In this document: positions 23,171 to 33,699 of the stretch, in pieces
Layout of the letters: each line of letters begins with the position of its first letter
How positions within the stretch are numbered: position 1 is the stretch's first letter
Origin: Juglans regia
Taxonomy: Eukaryota; Streptophyta; Magnoliopsida; Fagales; Juglandaceae
Reading direction: 5' to 3'
Assembly (NCBI RefSeq): GCF_001411555.2
Contig: NC_049909.1
Location: 5,649,485-5,713,484 of the forward strand
DNA: 64,000 bases
Notes under the pieces: model-generated
Told to the model about the DNA's origin: nothing
The model's input: only the letters and a program-made list of their open reading frames with translations
Databases searched by the model: none
Made by a program: the position numbers and the translations under genes

Positions 23171-24079
23171 ATTTTAAAAAATGAGGCTAGCTTAACTTTT
23201 TTAAAGCTTTTTCTTTTCCTTCTCAAGATATAAAAGATTCTATGTTTAAAATTAAAATCTACTTTACAAATTAAAAGAGAGTTTACAGTGAAAATCATTA
23301 AATTAAATTACAAATTCCTTTTACAAAATATTATTTTATACATTACATAAACATTGTATAGACTTCTGTCACATTTCCCTTGAGTCATGTTTGTCTTGAC
23401 TCTTCATCCTCATTTTGTTCTTGGGAGAGAGAGGGACATCATAAAAATAAAATAAGTCGAATATTCAGTAAGCATTACTTCATACTATAAAAATATATTA
23501 ACATAGGATTTCATTCGTGCATTTATCATTCATCTACATACTTTACATAAAATATTTATTTCCTTGGAAAATATTTGAAGGTGTGGTTTAAAACATTTTC
23601 CACACATTGTACATTCCTTCATAAAGAGTTAAACGATTACACAATATTCAATTTAATTGTTATTACTTTTCATTGGTCGGTACACTGATACTGTTACGCC
23701 CCGTGTGTTGGGATTAGTGGTCTTTTGGATCCGGATTCTGCCCGTGGCCACAAGTTGGGAATTCTTTTCAGTCAGGAGCAGCATTGGGTGCACTACTAAT
23801 ACTACTTACCTGGCATTACAATTTGTCCAGTCCATTGGTACCATCATTCATTTCAGTCATGGCCATTACATAGAGCTTCATACATTAAAAGATTCATTCC
23901 TTTCCTTTCCTTTCCTTTCAGTCATTTCCTTTTGATTTCTTTCATTCATCAGTCCATTTCATTTTATAAACATCATTTCATAGCACAAACATAAACATCA
24001 TCAATAAACATCATTTCATAGCATAATTTAAAACCTCATTTCATAGCCTTATCTAAACATCATTTCATAGCCACATTTA
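23171..24079. other. intergenic, probable decayed LTR sequence
   Basis: A TGTTACGCCCCG-containing stretch at about 23690-23705 and the CCGTGGCC-type phrases after it resemble the terminal and repeat segments of the TGTAACRCCCC LTR families present at 43.7 and 58.7 kb. A short (TTTCC)n run lies at about 23898-23920. No gene is seen. Confidence 0.3.
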
Positions 24080-24290
24080 GGAGTCATTTGGATTGAGAAA
24101 CACTCTCAACCCATCTCACCTCATCTCATCTCATCATTACAACTTTTCCAAATTTTCACACAAAATATAATAAACAATTCAATTTTTTCAAATCCCAAAA
24201 CAATAATAATATTAAAAAATAATATTCTAACAATATTTTATTCAACTCATCTAAAATTATCTTCTCTTATCTCATATCATAGCATCAAGC
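24080..24290 (+). mobile_element. MITE, family B (copy 4)
   Basis: It reads TCATTTGGATTGAGAAACAC, then ATCTCACCTCATCTCATCTC, then the CACACAAAATATAATAAACA core, and ends TCATATCATAGCATC. This is the best preserved family B copy in the window. Confidence 0.6.
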
Positions 24291-24444
24291 ATAAACCTCA
24301 ACAATTCACTTCATAAAAAATAAAGACAACAACTACTACATATTGCATCCATTTCACGTGCATACAACTACTCTTGAGGTGTATAAATAGGGGTTGCCAA
24401 AGAAGGTCATAACATACATATACCTTAAAACATTATTACTTTAG

Positions 24445-24702
24445 TGTAACATCCCATTTCTTTACCCCATTAGGGTAACTCTTAGGTTAACCCTAGATTT
24501 TATAAGGTTAGCTCATTTACTTAGAGGAATACTGACTTTCGCTAGGCAAATTTAGTTCAACTTCTTTCCTCGAGCTTTGATTCGAATTTTCCTTCTTTGA
24601 TCATCCATTTCTAGCGTTCATTAGCCATACTAGCATTTTTATTGAGCCTTAGTACATGTCATTTTGTGTGGTGACATGTCAAACCCTAAAACCATTTTGT
24701 TT
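24445..24702 (+). repeat. left part of an older LTR-like sequence split by the Athila element
   Basis: It begins TGTAACATCCCATTTC and runs up to the GGCAA target duplication at 24703. The same sequence should resume after 41413, where an LTR-like stretch with a TATA box continues to about 42089. No coding content. Confidence 0.45.
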
Positions 24703-24707
24703 GGCAA

Positions 24708-26116
24708 TGATACTCACCAAATGATGCTTCCAAGTATAAAAGCAGATTTAAAATGCAAAGGGAGCTTCCAAGGTCATTTCCACAGGGACAACTATATCCA
24801 CATAATCAATCAAGCAAAAGTTCGAATGCAGAGTAACTGAAAAAGAATATGGACAAATAGATTTTCCTTTGTTGAGTGAGTTTGGTGTAATTTACTGAGA
24901 AAATAGAATGGACTATGTGAACTGAGTTTATACAAAATGTAGGGTGAATTTGTGATTTGTCATCAGAAGTGAGGGGTCGTAATTACTCTAGAAACATTAA
25001 TTCCTGTTAACATGAAAAACCTAGATCTGCAACTTTAATTCTCGAAAAGTGGGTTGATAGAAAAGCACGTAACACAAAAACATTTTTAAAGCTTTAGAAC
25101 CAAGACTGAAATTGGTAAGAAAGTAAACACTAGGGTTATACAGTGTTAGGGTTTCCTCGACCATCGAGTTGTTGGTCACTGGGTGCATCTGCTCGTGTTA
25201 AACCAATCAAGACATTAACATGTAAATCCAAATAGACATTCATACTCAGATTAAAGCACCAAAAGAAATAAACCCCTCACGATATTGACATCCTCTTTCA
25301 TTTCAAGACTCTTAGGCTGATGGATCATTAATTATTTCAAGGTCTTGTTGTGCCGTGAGTCTACAACAGGTCAAGAACAAGAGATCATTTCAAAACCAAC
25401 AGTGAATAGTGAATGTTAATATAGAAATAGATATAAGCGCATCAACCAACAACATTCAAAAAGAGTGAAGAAAACCCCGTTCCCTGCAACCCTAGTTGCA
25501 GAAATTTGCCTTGAATCATCCTATAAAAGGTGATTCCAAGGCCCTATCAAAACCCCAACAAAATAATATTTTTGATGAAAACAGATAACAATGAAAAACC
25601 CTAAAACTGATACGAAGTAGATTCCCTTCACCCTTGTGCCTCGACCCCTTTTATTCCCTCTTCCCTTCATCTCTCTATCTCTCTCTTCTAACTATCATAT
25701 TTCCCTATCTTGATTCTACCATTTGGAAGAACACTCCTCTTTCTCGAAAGTTCCTTTGTAACCCTTCGGCTTCTCCCCTTCGGCTTCTCCCCTTCGGCTT
25801 CTCCCCTTCGACATATGCAGCGTAGGTTTAAGCAAGATAGTGGAATGGACTTTCAATAAGGCTTGGCCGAGTGGTTGGTTTGAGCTTCAAGGTAAGGTTG
25901 GGCTTAAGTGTAGAGCTGGGCCTTAGTACTTACATGTTAAACAAAACTGTTAGCCATGAAAAGGTAGGTAAATATCAAATATATCTTCTAAACTTATAGT
26001 CCATGAGACAAGGCCCATTTCCTCAAAATATAACATTTAATCTCACTTATAAAACTATCCAGCCTCAAATTAACTCACTTTAAACAAGTATTTTAATCAA
26101 AATATCTTCACAATCA
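24708..26116 (-). repeat. 3' LTR of the Athila-like element
   Basis: 1409 bp against 1388 bp for the 5' LTR. They differ by roughly 5% over the first 150 bases compared. Much of the length difference is a 14 bp unit (CTTCGGCTTCTCCC) present three times at 25764-25805 but once in the 5' LTR. Confidence 0.88.
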
Positions 26117-26128
26117 CACCCCCAAGTT
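26117..26128 (-). other. polypurine tract, Athila-like element
   Basis: On the minus strand AACTTGGGGGTG directly precedes the LTR start TGATTGTG. Confidence 0.75.
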
Positions 26129-26803
26129 ACATTTTGCTGGTCTCTTAGCAAATGAAGTGTTTAGTTACAAACCATAATGTCCCCAATTTTCTCAACTAAA
26201 CCCCTTTCATTCCCTTCCCTTCATAAGTAGGATCCACCAATCAGACAAGGTTTAATGATACACAAGATAAGTTCACTAGACATTTTGTTCCAAAAGGAGG
26301 TTTATGCACTAAATTTGTCCAGTAACCAATTTGAGTGAGTATCAACAAAATGAGTGCTGCTGCCTATTGGGTGTTATAACAGTGGGTATAGATTCCAAGG
26401 TTGACCACCAGAAGTCATTAATTGTCTCATCCATAGCTAGGGGTGTAAATTAAAACCGAAAAACTGAAAAACCGGACCAGACCGGACCAAACTAGACCAG
26501 TTTTACCGGTTTTGAACCGGTCCGGTCCGGAACCGGTTTTTAAAATGTAAAAACCGGCCGGTTCCGATTTCGGGATTTTTTGGACCGGTTGATTAAAAAT
26601 AATAAAAAATAATATTTTTATATATAAGTTTTATACAAAATATTTTATATATATTAAATATTAATATATATAAGTTTTATATATAATATATAATTATAAA
26701 TTTTTATGTGAATTTTTATATATAACATATATATTCATATATGAAATAATATGCTTCACTTGAATGACTTGACCCCAAGAATGGCTCCAAGAACGCTCCA
26801 AGA

Positions 26804-28165
26804 ATGGCTTTCTCCTTGAAAGTTTTTTTCTTGCTTCGTTTGACGCACGTAATGGCTGCTGCTGCTATCAACGGAGGTCGGCGTCCCTTCGTGGATCTAG
26901 TATCGGTGGTTCCTCAACCTCTTCCAGATATGTCTGTGGCTTTTCGTCTGCCGAAGTCTAAGGATGGAGAAATTTTTTTCCAGTTCTCTAAGGAAGAAGT
27001 CCAACGTTCTGCCGAACCTTTTCGGTATTCCATCGTATTGAAGTTTCTGAGAAACAGACCATCATTGGATGCCATTCGGGCCTTCATTCATAAGCGATGG
27101 AATCTTGATGGAGTTCCAGTCGTCTCCAACATGCGGCATCCTCGGAATGTTTTTATTCGAATGATTTCAGAAGAGGATTGCAATAAGGCTCTGTCTCGTG
27201 AAGTCAATGATATCGATGGAATTCCTTACCGTCCATTCCACTGGACTCCAGAATTTAAAGAAGAAGAAGAACCTTCGCTTGTTCCGGTGTGGATTGTACT
27301 TCCAGGTTTGCCTCCAAATTACTATCATGAATCTTTCCTTAAAATTCTTACTGCACCTATTGGTAGATTTATTAGAAGTGATAACTCTACTCGTTGTGTT
27401 ACTCGGACTGATGGTGCTCGCATCTGTGTTGAAATGGATGTTGCTAAGACACCGTTACTTTCTTTTTGGATTGGAATGCCTGGTTTGGGAACTAGCAGAA
27501 AGCAAGAAATTGTTTATGAAACGTTGCCAGCGTTCTGTTCTAAATGCCATATACAGGGACATAATTTAAAGACTTGCCGTGCTGGGAAAAAAAATGTAGG
27601 AAGTAATGTGTGGGTTCGGCAAAAAGATCCGATCGTGGAGGAGCCGACGGATAAGAATAATATTCCAGTTCTTGAAACTACTAATATTCCAGTTCTTGAA
27701 CATACAGAGGTTGAGTCAAAAGAACCAGCTGAGGAGGATCGGGTGTTAGTTGTTCAAACGGATAATCTTGATCATTTGGAGTTGGAACCGGAAAAGGATC
27801 AAGAGGATAATCTTGAGATTCCGGAAATTGCGGAAGAGATGATTCCAAGAATTATGAACGGACATTTGGCTTGTGCAAACCGTTTGACGGAAACAGAATT
27901 AGAAACAGATATGAGGGAGGGAGAAGTTATTCCTAGTTCTGCAGAAAAAGAAGTATATGATGGACCTGCGGAAGAGGTATGTCTGGAAGATGGCTCGATG
28001 TCTGATCCGGAGCCTGAGAAATGTGCGGAAGTTTTTTTGCAGGAGAAGGAATATCACTCGGCTGCTGAAGATGAAGTTGTTAAGCGTAAATATCAAAAGA
28101 GGCAGTTTGAGAAGATCCGTAGTTCTAGGCGGGTGATCACTAGAACACAAAAGTTTTCTCAATGA
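26804..28165 (+). CDS. LINE ORF1 protein (DUF4283 and CCHC zinc knuckle)
   Basis: An open frame of 453 codons. Residues about 40-250 match the DUF4283-type RNA-binding domain of plant L1 elements, with phrases such as VPVWIVLPGLPPNYYHE and IGRFIRSDNSTRC. A zinc knuckle CSKCHIQGHNLKTC (CX2CX4HX4C) follows at about residues 246-259. The tail is acidic, ending in a short basic segment. The protein would bind the element's RNA as a chaperone. ATG at 26804 opens the frame; the second ATG at 26852 (MAAAAINGG) could equally be used. The stop TGA overlaps the ATG of ORF2 as ATGA at 28162-28165. Confidence 0.88.
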   Translation: MAFSLKVFFLLRLTHVMAAAAINGGRRPFVDLVSVVPQPLPDMSVAFRLPKSKDGEIFFQFSKEEVQRSAEPFRYSIVLKFLRNRPSLDAIRAFIHKRWNLDGVPVVSNMRHPRNVFIRMISEEDCNKALSREVNDIDGIPYRPFHWTPEFKEEEEPSLVPVWIVLPGLPPNYYHESFLKILTAPIGRFIRSDNSTRCVTRTDGARICVEMDVAKTPLLSFWIGMPGLGTSRKQEIVYETLPAFCSKCHIQGHNLKTCRAGKKNVGSNVWVRQKDPIVEEPTDKNNIPVLETTNIPVLEHTEVESKEPAEEDRVLVVQTDNLDHLELEPEKDQEDNLEIPEIAEEMIPRIMNGHLACANRLTETELETDMREGEVIPSSAEKEVYDGPAEEVCLEDGSMSDPEPEKCAEVFLQEKEYHSAAEDEVVKRKYQKRQFEKIRSSRRVITRTQKFSQ

Positions 28166-31100
28166 TTGGATCAATTTTAGTTTGGAATGTAAGAGGTTTA
28201 GGTACCTCTAAGAGACGATTACAAAAAATGCTGTCTAAATATAAGCCAAAATTGATAGTGTTGCTGGAACCTTTTCAGAGTGTGGTTAAAATCCATAGTT
28301 TCATGCGGTTATTGAAATTTGATGAGGCGATATCAAATGAGACTGATGGTGGTAAAATCTGGGTGTTTTGGAAAAATGAATTGGATGTGCAGGTGGTTCG
28401 CATGAGTTCGCAGTTTGTGTCATTATGCATTACCGAAGGAAGTAATCATTTCTTGGGTAATTTTATTTATGCAAAGTGTAATAGGCTTGAACGACAGCTG
28501 CTTTGGGAGGAGTTGAATTCGGATAGAATGGGTGGGGAGCCGTGTTTCTTTGCTGGGGATTTCAATGTAATTCGGTCGGATATTGAGAGGTGTGGTGGGC
28601 GTCCGAGGAATAGAGTTGCAATTGATGAGTTTAATAAATGGATTCATCAGGGTGGGTTGTTGGAAATGAATTCACAAGGTGGTAAGTTTACATGGTGTAA
28701 TGGTCAGCAAGGTTTATCTAGAGCTTGGGCAAAGCTGGATAGAGTTTTACTTGATGCAAATTTTCTATCTCTTTTTCCGACTGCTCATTGTTTGTATCTT
28801 CCTAGGACTACATCGGACCATTGTCCTATGGTTATAGAATTTTTAAGTGATCCTTTCTCTTATGGTCCAACTCCATTTCGTTTTCAGCAAATGTGGGTTG
28901 AGCATCCGGATTTTATGACTCTTGTTCAAAAGGTTTGGTATGAATCGGTTATTGGTTCGGGGCTGTTTAAATTAGCCACTAAACTTAAAAAACTTAAGGT
29001 GGCGTTGCGTGTATGGAACAAGAGTGTATTTGGGAGAACTAATACTCAGATTGCTATTCTTGAAGATAAGATTGAGAATCTGGAAAATTTGTTGCAGAGA
29101 GGTTGGGATGATGATATTGAAAGGGAATTAGTAAGGACTTCTAATGAGTTGTCTTCTTGGAGGATTAGGGAGGATATTAGATTGGCACAAATGGCTAAAA
29201 TTAAGTGGAGAATGGGTGGTGATAGGAATACAAAATTTTTTCATGTGTGGTTATCTAATAAAAAGCATAGGAAAATTCATCAGTTAAGAACCTTCGAATG
29301 GGTTGGAGTTTAATTCTCCGGAAGCAATTCATCTTGGAGCTGTTGATTATTTTTCTGATTTTCTTCAAAGATCTAATCCGGTTAGGGAGGTGCCTGATTT
29401 ATCTAGTTTAATTTCATCGGTTATTAATGATGAGGATTGTGTCCGGCTTTGTGGGATCCCTTCGTTGGTTGAAGTGAAAGAGGCTCTATCAACTATTCCT
29501 ATTAATAGTTCTCCGGGTCCAGATGGTTTTGGCGCGGGTTTTTTTATGAGTTGCTGGGAGGTGGTTAAAGTGGATGTTTTAGAAGCCATTTCAGAATTTT
29601 TTCTATCAAAACGCCTTCCGAGATTTTATTCGGCTTCTTATATTGTGCTTATCCCGAAGGTAGATGTGCCGTCGGGGTTTGATAAATTTAGGCCAATTAG
29701 CCTTTGTTCAGTTTTCTATAAAATTTGTTCAAAAATTATTGTGAATCGCATGACAGGTTTCCTTCCCAAAATGATTTCTCTTGAACAAGGTGCGTTTATA
29801 CCTGGGCGAAGTATTTTTGAGAATATCAGTCTTACCCAGGAAATGGTTCACTCTCTGAAGAGGACGTCACATGGTAGTAATATTATGATTAAAGTTGATA
29901 TGGCTAAAGCATATGATCGGGTGGAGTGGCAATTTTTGCTTGAGGTTTTGAGGTGTTTTGGCTTTCCTTCTTCCTTTTGTGCTCTGATTAGTGCTTGTAT
30001 TTCGAATGTGTGGTATTCTGTGATGCTTAATGGTACGACGAAAGGTTTCTTTCAAGGGAGGCGGGGTTTGCGCCAAGGGGATCCTCTCTCGCCTTACCTT
30101 TTTATTATTCTTCAAGAAGTACTTTCTAGACTTTTGAAACAAAGCTTTGATGGGAACAAGATTGGAAAATTTTCCCAAGCTAGAGGTACTCCTCATATTT
30201 CTCATCTTATGTATGCTGATGATATTGTTATTTTTCTGAATGGGGGTAAGAAATCGGTTAAGGAACTTTTGGTGGTTTTTGAAAAATATGAAAAATGGAC
30301 AGGTCAGCAAATTAGTAAAGAAAAGACGGCTATATTTTATTCTCCTAAAATTTCGTTAGCAAGAAAGAGAGATCTTAAAAGGCTGACAGGATTCTCTGAA
30401 GGTTTGTTTCCTTTTAAATACCTTGGGGTTCCGATTGTTTTAGGGCGTCTTAAGCATGAGCATCTAGAGGAGATGATTAACAAAGTCTGGAATAAAATCA
30501 GTGGTTGGAAAATGAAATTATTATCTGCGGGTGGGCGCTTAATTTTACTTCGTCATGTGCTGTCTAGTATGGCTTTACATATTTTTGCAGTTTTACAGGT
30601 TCCTCATTCTATTATTAAAATTTTAAATCGACTGTTGAGCACATTTTTTTTGGGTGAGATTAATGGTAAAGGAAAAAAAGTGGGTGGCTTGGGAGAATAT
30701 TTGTAAGCCAATAGAGGAGGGTGGTCTTGGTTTGCGGAATTTGGGAGATATTCAAAGAGCGTTGCATATGAGGTTTGCTTGGAATCTTTTGAAAGGAGAA
30801 TCTTTGTGGGCTAGTTTCTTTAAAGGAAAATATGTGGGAAATTCGAGTTGGTGTCTTATTGATATGAGAAAAGGTACGAGGTTTTGGAAAATGATTGTCA
30901 AAAGTATGCCGAGTGTTTTTAATAATTCTAAATGGAGAGTTCGAGATGGTAATATTTTATTTTGGTATGATAAATGGAGAGATGAGGGTCCTCTAATTGA
31001 TGAGTTACAGATAGTGGGTAATCCGATGTTGCAAGTTAAAGAGTGTAAGTTGTCCAATAGTTGGGATGTGGAGTTTTTGAGTACGTTAGTTGGTCAGGAT

Positions 31101-32288
31101 AAGGTGGAGAGTATTATTGAGGCTTTGGCTGGGTGTAAGGGAGGATCTGATGTATTGATCTGGATGAAGAATGACAATGGGAATTTTTCGACTAAATCCG
31201 CTTGGGATTATATTCGGGTTCAAGGTTCTAGTATGGAGTGGCATCCTTGGGTATGGCATAAATTACTTCCACTTAAAGTTTCGGTTTTAATGTGGAAGGT
31301 GTGGTTCATGGCATTAAGTGTTGATGATCGTCTTCGGCGCATTGGGATCCAGATTGTTTCTCGTTGTGATTGTTGTGATGAAGGTAATTATGAAGATCAA
31401 GATCATGTGTTACTTACAGGGGAATTTGCATCAGCTATATGGCACTTCTATGGATCTATTTTTGGTATTCCTATTGGTCGTACTTGGAGGGAGACGGTTC
31501 AAATTTGGTTTCGAAGGGCATCTTTTAATTCTCAACTGGGATTAATAGTGGGGATTTTACCGTCTATTATTACTTGGCACCTTTGGACTAGACGTTGTGC
31601 TGCACGTATGGAGGGAAGGTTCCAGTCTATTTTTTCGGTTCGGCTTTCTATTAGTAGATGGATGGGAGTTGTAGTTCGAGATATGAAAAAGGTTAGTAAT
31701 TGTTCCAGACATGATTTACAGGTTTTACAGTCATTGAATATTCCTGTTTTGGTTCCTATTAGAAAGCATGTACAACCAGTGGCTTGGCAAAAGCCAGCTC
31801 ATGGGTGGTTTAAATTGAATACAGATGGGAGTAGTATGGGTAATCCTGGTTGTTCAGGGGTGGGCGGTATCATTAGGAATGATCGTGGTCTTATGGTTTA
31901 TGCTTTTAATTCTTCTATTGGGATCGGTACAAGTAATAGAGCGGAGTTGTTAGCTGTTCTTCAGGGGCTCAAAGCATGTAAGGAGTTGGGGATTAATTTT
32001 GTGGAAATTGAATTAGATTCGCAAGTGGTGATTTCGTGGTGGCATAGGAGAAGGTGTGGTGTGTGGTATTTAGAAGATTTTTGGGAAGATACGTTGTCCC
32101 TCATGGATTCTATGGTGTGCGTTGTTCGTCATGTTTATAGAGAGGGAAATAAAGTTGCGGATTGGTTGGCTCGGAATGGTGCATTGGGTCTTAATTCAGA
32201 GTGGAGATTTGTTAGGGAGGTGCCTAGGGTGTTTCGTGATTTAATCCGTTTGGATAATTTGGGTTTGCCTTCTTTACGTTATCGTTAG
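28162..32288 (+). pseudogene. LINE ORF2 (endonuclease, RT, zinc-binding, RNase H), two frameshifts
   Basis: Segment one (28162-29313) is an apurinic-type endonuclease: WNVRGLG, GDFNVI, TSDHCPMV. A +1 T near 29293-29295 shifts the frame. Segment two (29303-30706) is the reverse transcriptase, with PGPDGFGAGFF, RPISLCSVFYKI, GLRQGDPLSPYLF and catalytic MYADDIVIF. A second shift lies near 30650-30680, probably in the seven-A run. Segment three (30654-32288) has the RT zinc-binding region (WHKLLPLKVSVLMWKVW; CDCCDEG) and an RNase H with NTDGSSMGNPG, AELLAVLQGL, ELDSQ and EGNKVADWLAR. The catalytic residues I can see are retained. It is about 1375 codons across the three segments. Confidence 0.9.
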
Positions 32289-32910
32289 TGTCTTGTTCTT
32301 GTGTAATGTTTGTCCGTTTTTAGTAGGTTTGTAATTTTGTTTTGTAATTTTGACATCTGGTAATATTGTTTGTAATACTAGGTGTCGGTCTGTAACCACG
32401 GTATTCCTCCGCCACAAGTGAGGGTTATTAATAAAATTTGGGACGGGGTCACTCATGGACAGGTGGCTTCGGCTCTTCTATAAAAAAAAAAAAATATATG
32501 AAATAATTTCTTATTATAATTTATAAATTATTACATAAAATGTTAATTCTAAATCACTAAAAGTTTATAACTAATACTAATATATAACTTATAACTATAC
32601 CAATAGTCTAATATTAATACTATTATATAGTCTAATATATAAATAAAAGTATAAAACAGTTTTTTTTAAATCAAAACTTTTTTTTATAAACAATTTTTAA
32701 TGACAAATTGTGAAATTTACATTTTAAAAAAATCAGAAAACCAGACCGGACCAGACCAGAAACCGGTAAAACCAGAAGTACCGGTTTAGGAGGGTAACCG
32801 GTGCGTAATCGGTTTTGAAAAATACAAAACCGGTACATACCAGTTCGGTCCTAGATTTTATCCAAAACCAAACCGGACCGGACCGGACCGGTTACACCCC
32901 TATCCACAGC

Positions 32911-33699
32911 AACTGTTTAAGTGGGACCCATAGATCTTACTCTAATTCAAAACCATTATAATAGTGGTTTTCACATTACTACTCTTTAAAAGATCCTTTT
33001 GTTTGTTCAAGAGATCCTGGAAGCATGAAGCCTTTTCTATGACACTAAGTTTATTATATACTGATTTTTTTTTTTAGATCCTAGGCTTGTCCCTTTTCTC
33101 AAGTAGCATCAAATACTCAATTAGCATTCTTCCTAAGCCATTAGGATATGGTACATTAGAGTTTTAAACAACTGCTTAGTCTGATTAGGTTAATGACTAA
33201 CAAAGTGTTGTTCCAAGTAGTCTAAGAGTAGGTGGTAGTAGTACTCAGCATAACCCCTTAAGTGAAATACAAACTTTTCTTGGTTTAAAAGACATGCTAA
33301 AGTAAATAAATCCCTATCTTGACCCAAATTTCTTAAGTGAACAAACTGCAAGCTTCCCAATTTCATCAAGTCTGGTCAGAGCATCCAAACAGGAAAGGAA
33401 GGAGCCATTGCTGCTATTTGTATATCAATCATTGACAATGCTTCTAGTGGTTCATTATGGTATGCAACATTAAGATTAACTGCATGTAGACTAATTAAAT
33501 CCCCACCCCCCAACTTAAAACTAACATTATCCTCAATGATATAGAAGAATTAGGAGAGTCAAAGTAAGAAATAATATCATTAGGAGGGTGTAAAAGGAGT
33601 AATACTTGAGTGAAGGTGAAGGACTAAAGAAAAATGCACAGAAAAAAAGAACTACAACCAGAAAACAACAATATTAACAAAAGCAGGTAATGGAGAACA
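32911..33699 (-). other. non-coding 3' internal region of the Athila-like element
   Basis: Sequence between the integrase C-terminus and the hAT insertion, continuing at 26129-26429 on the other side. Athila elements often carry an env-like frame here, but none is recognisable. One T-run at about 33063-33075. Confidence 0.45.

Larger units (their letters stand above)
26737..32507 (+). mobile_element. nearly full-length plant L1 LINE with RNase H
   Basis: The element is 26751-32493, ending in an A-run and flanked by a perfect 14 bp duplication ATATATGAAATAAT (26737-26750 and 32494-32507; one base may be shared with the tail). It carries ORF1 and an ORF2 with endonuclease, reverse transcriptase, zinc-binding and RNase H regions, then a 3' UTR with GGTATTCCTCCGCC and AATTTGGGACGGGG. 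Only two single-base frameshifts interrupt ORF2. The 5' UTR before ORF1 is just about 53 bp, so a short 5' truncation is possible. Confidence 0.92.
26430..32910. mobile_element. hAT-type non-autonomous element split by a LINE
   Basis: The ends TAGGGGTGTAA (26438) and TTACACCCCTA (ending 32902) are perfect 11 bp inverted repeats. The flanks TCCATAGC (26430-26437) and TCCACAGC (32903-32910) are an 8 bp duplication with one mismatch, the size typical of hAT. Subterminal regions are packed with CCGG-containing repeats such as GGACCGG and ACCGGTTTT on both sides. Without the LINE it is about 708 bp and encodes nothing. Confidence 0.85.
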
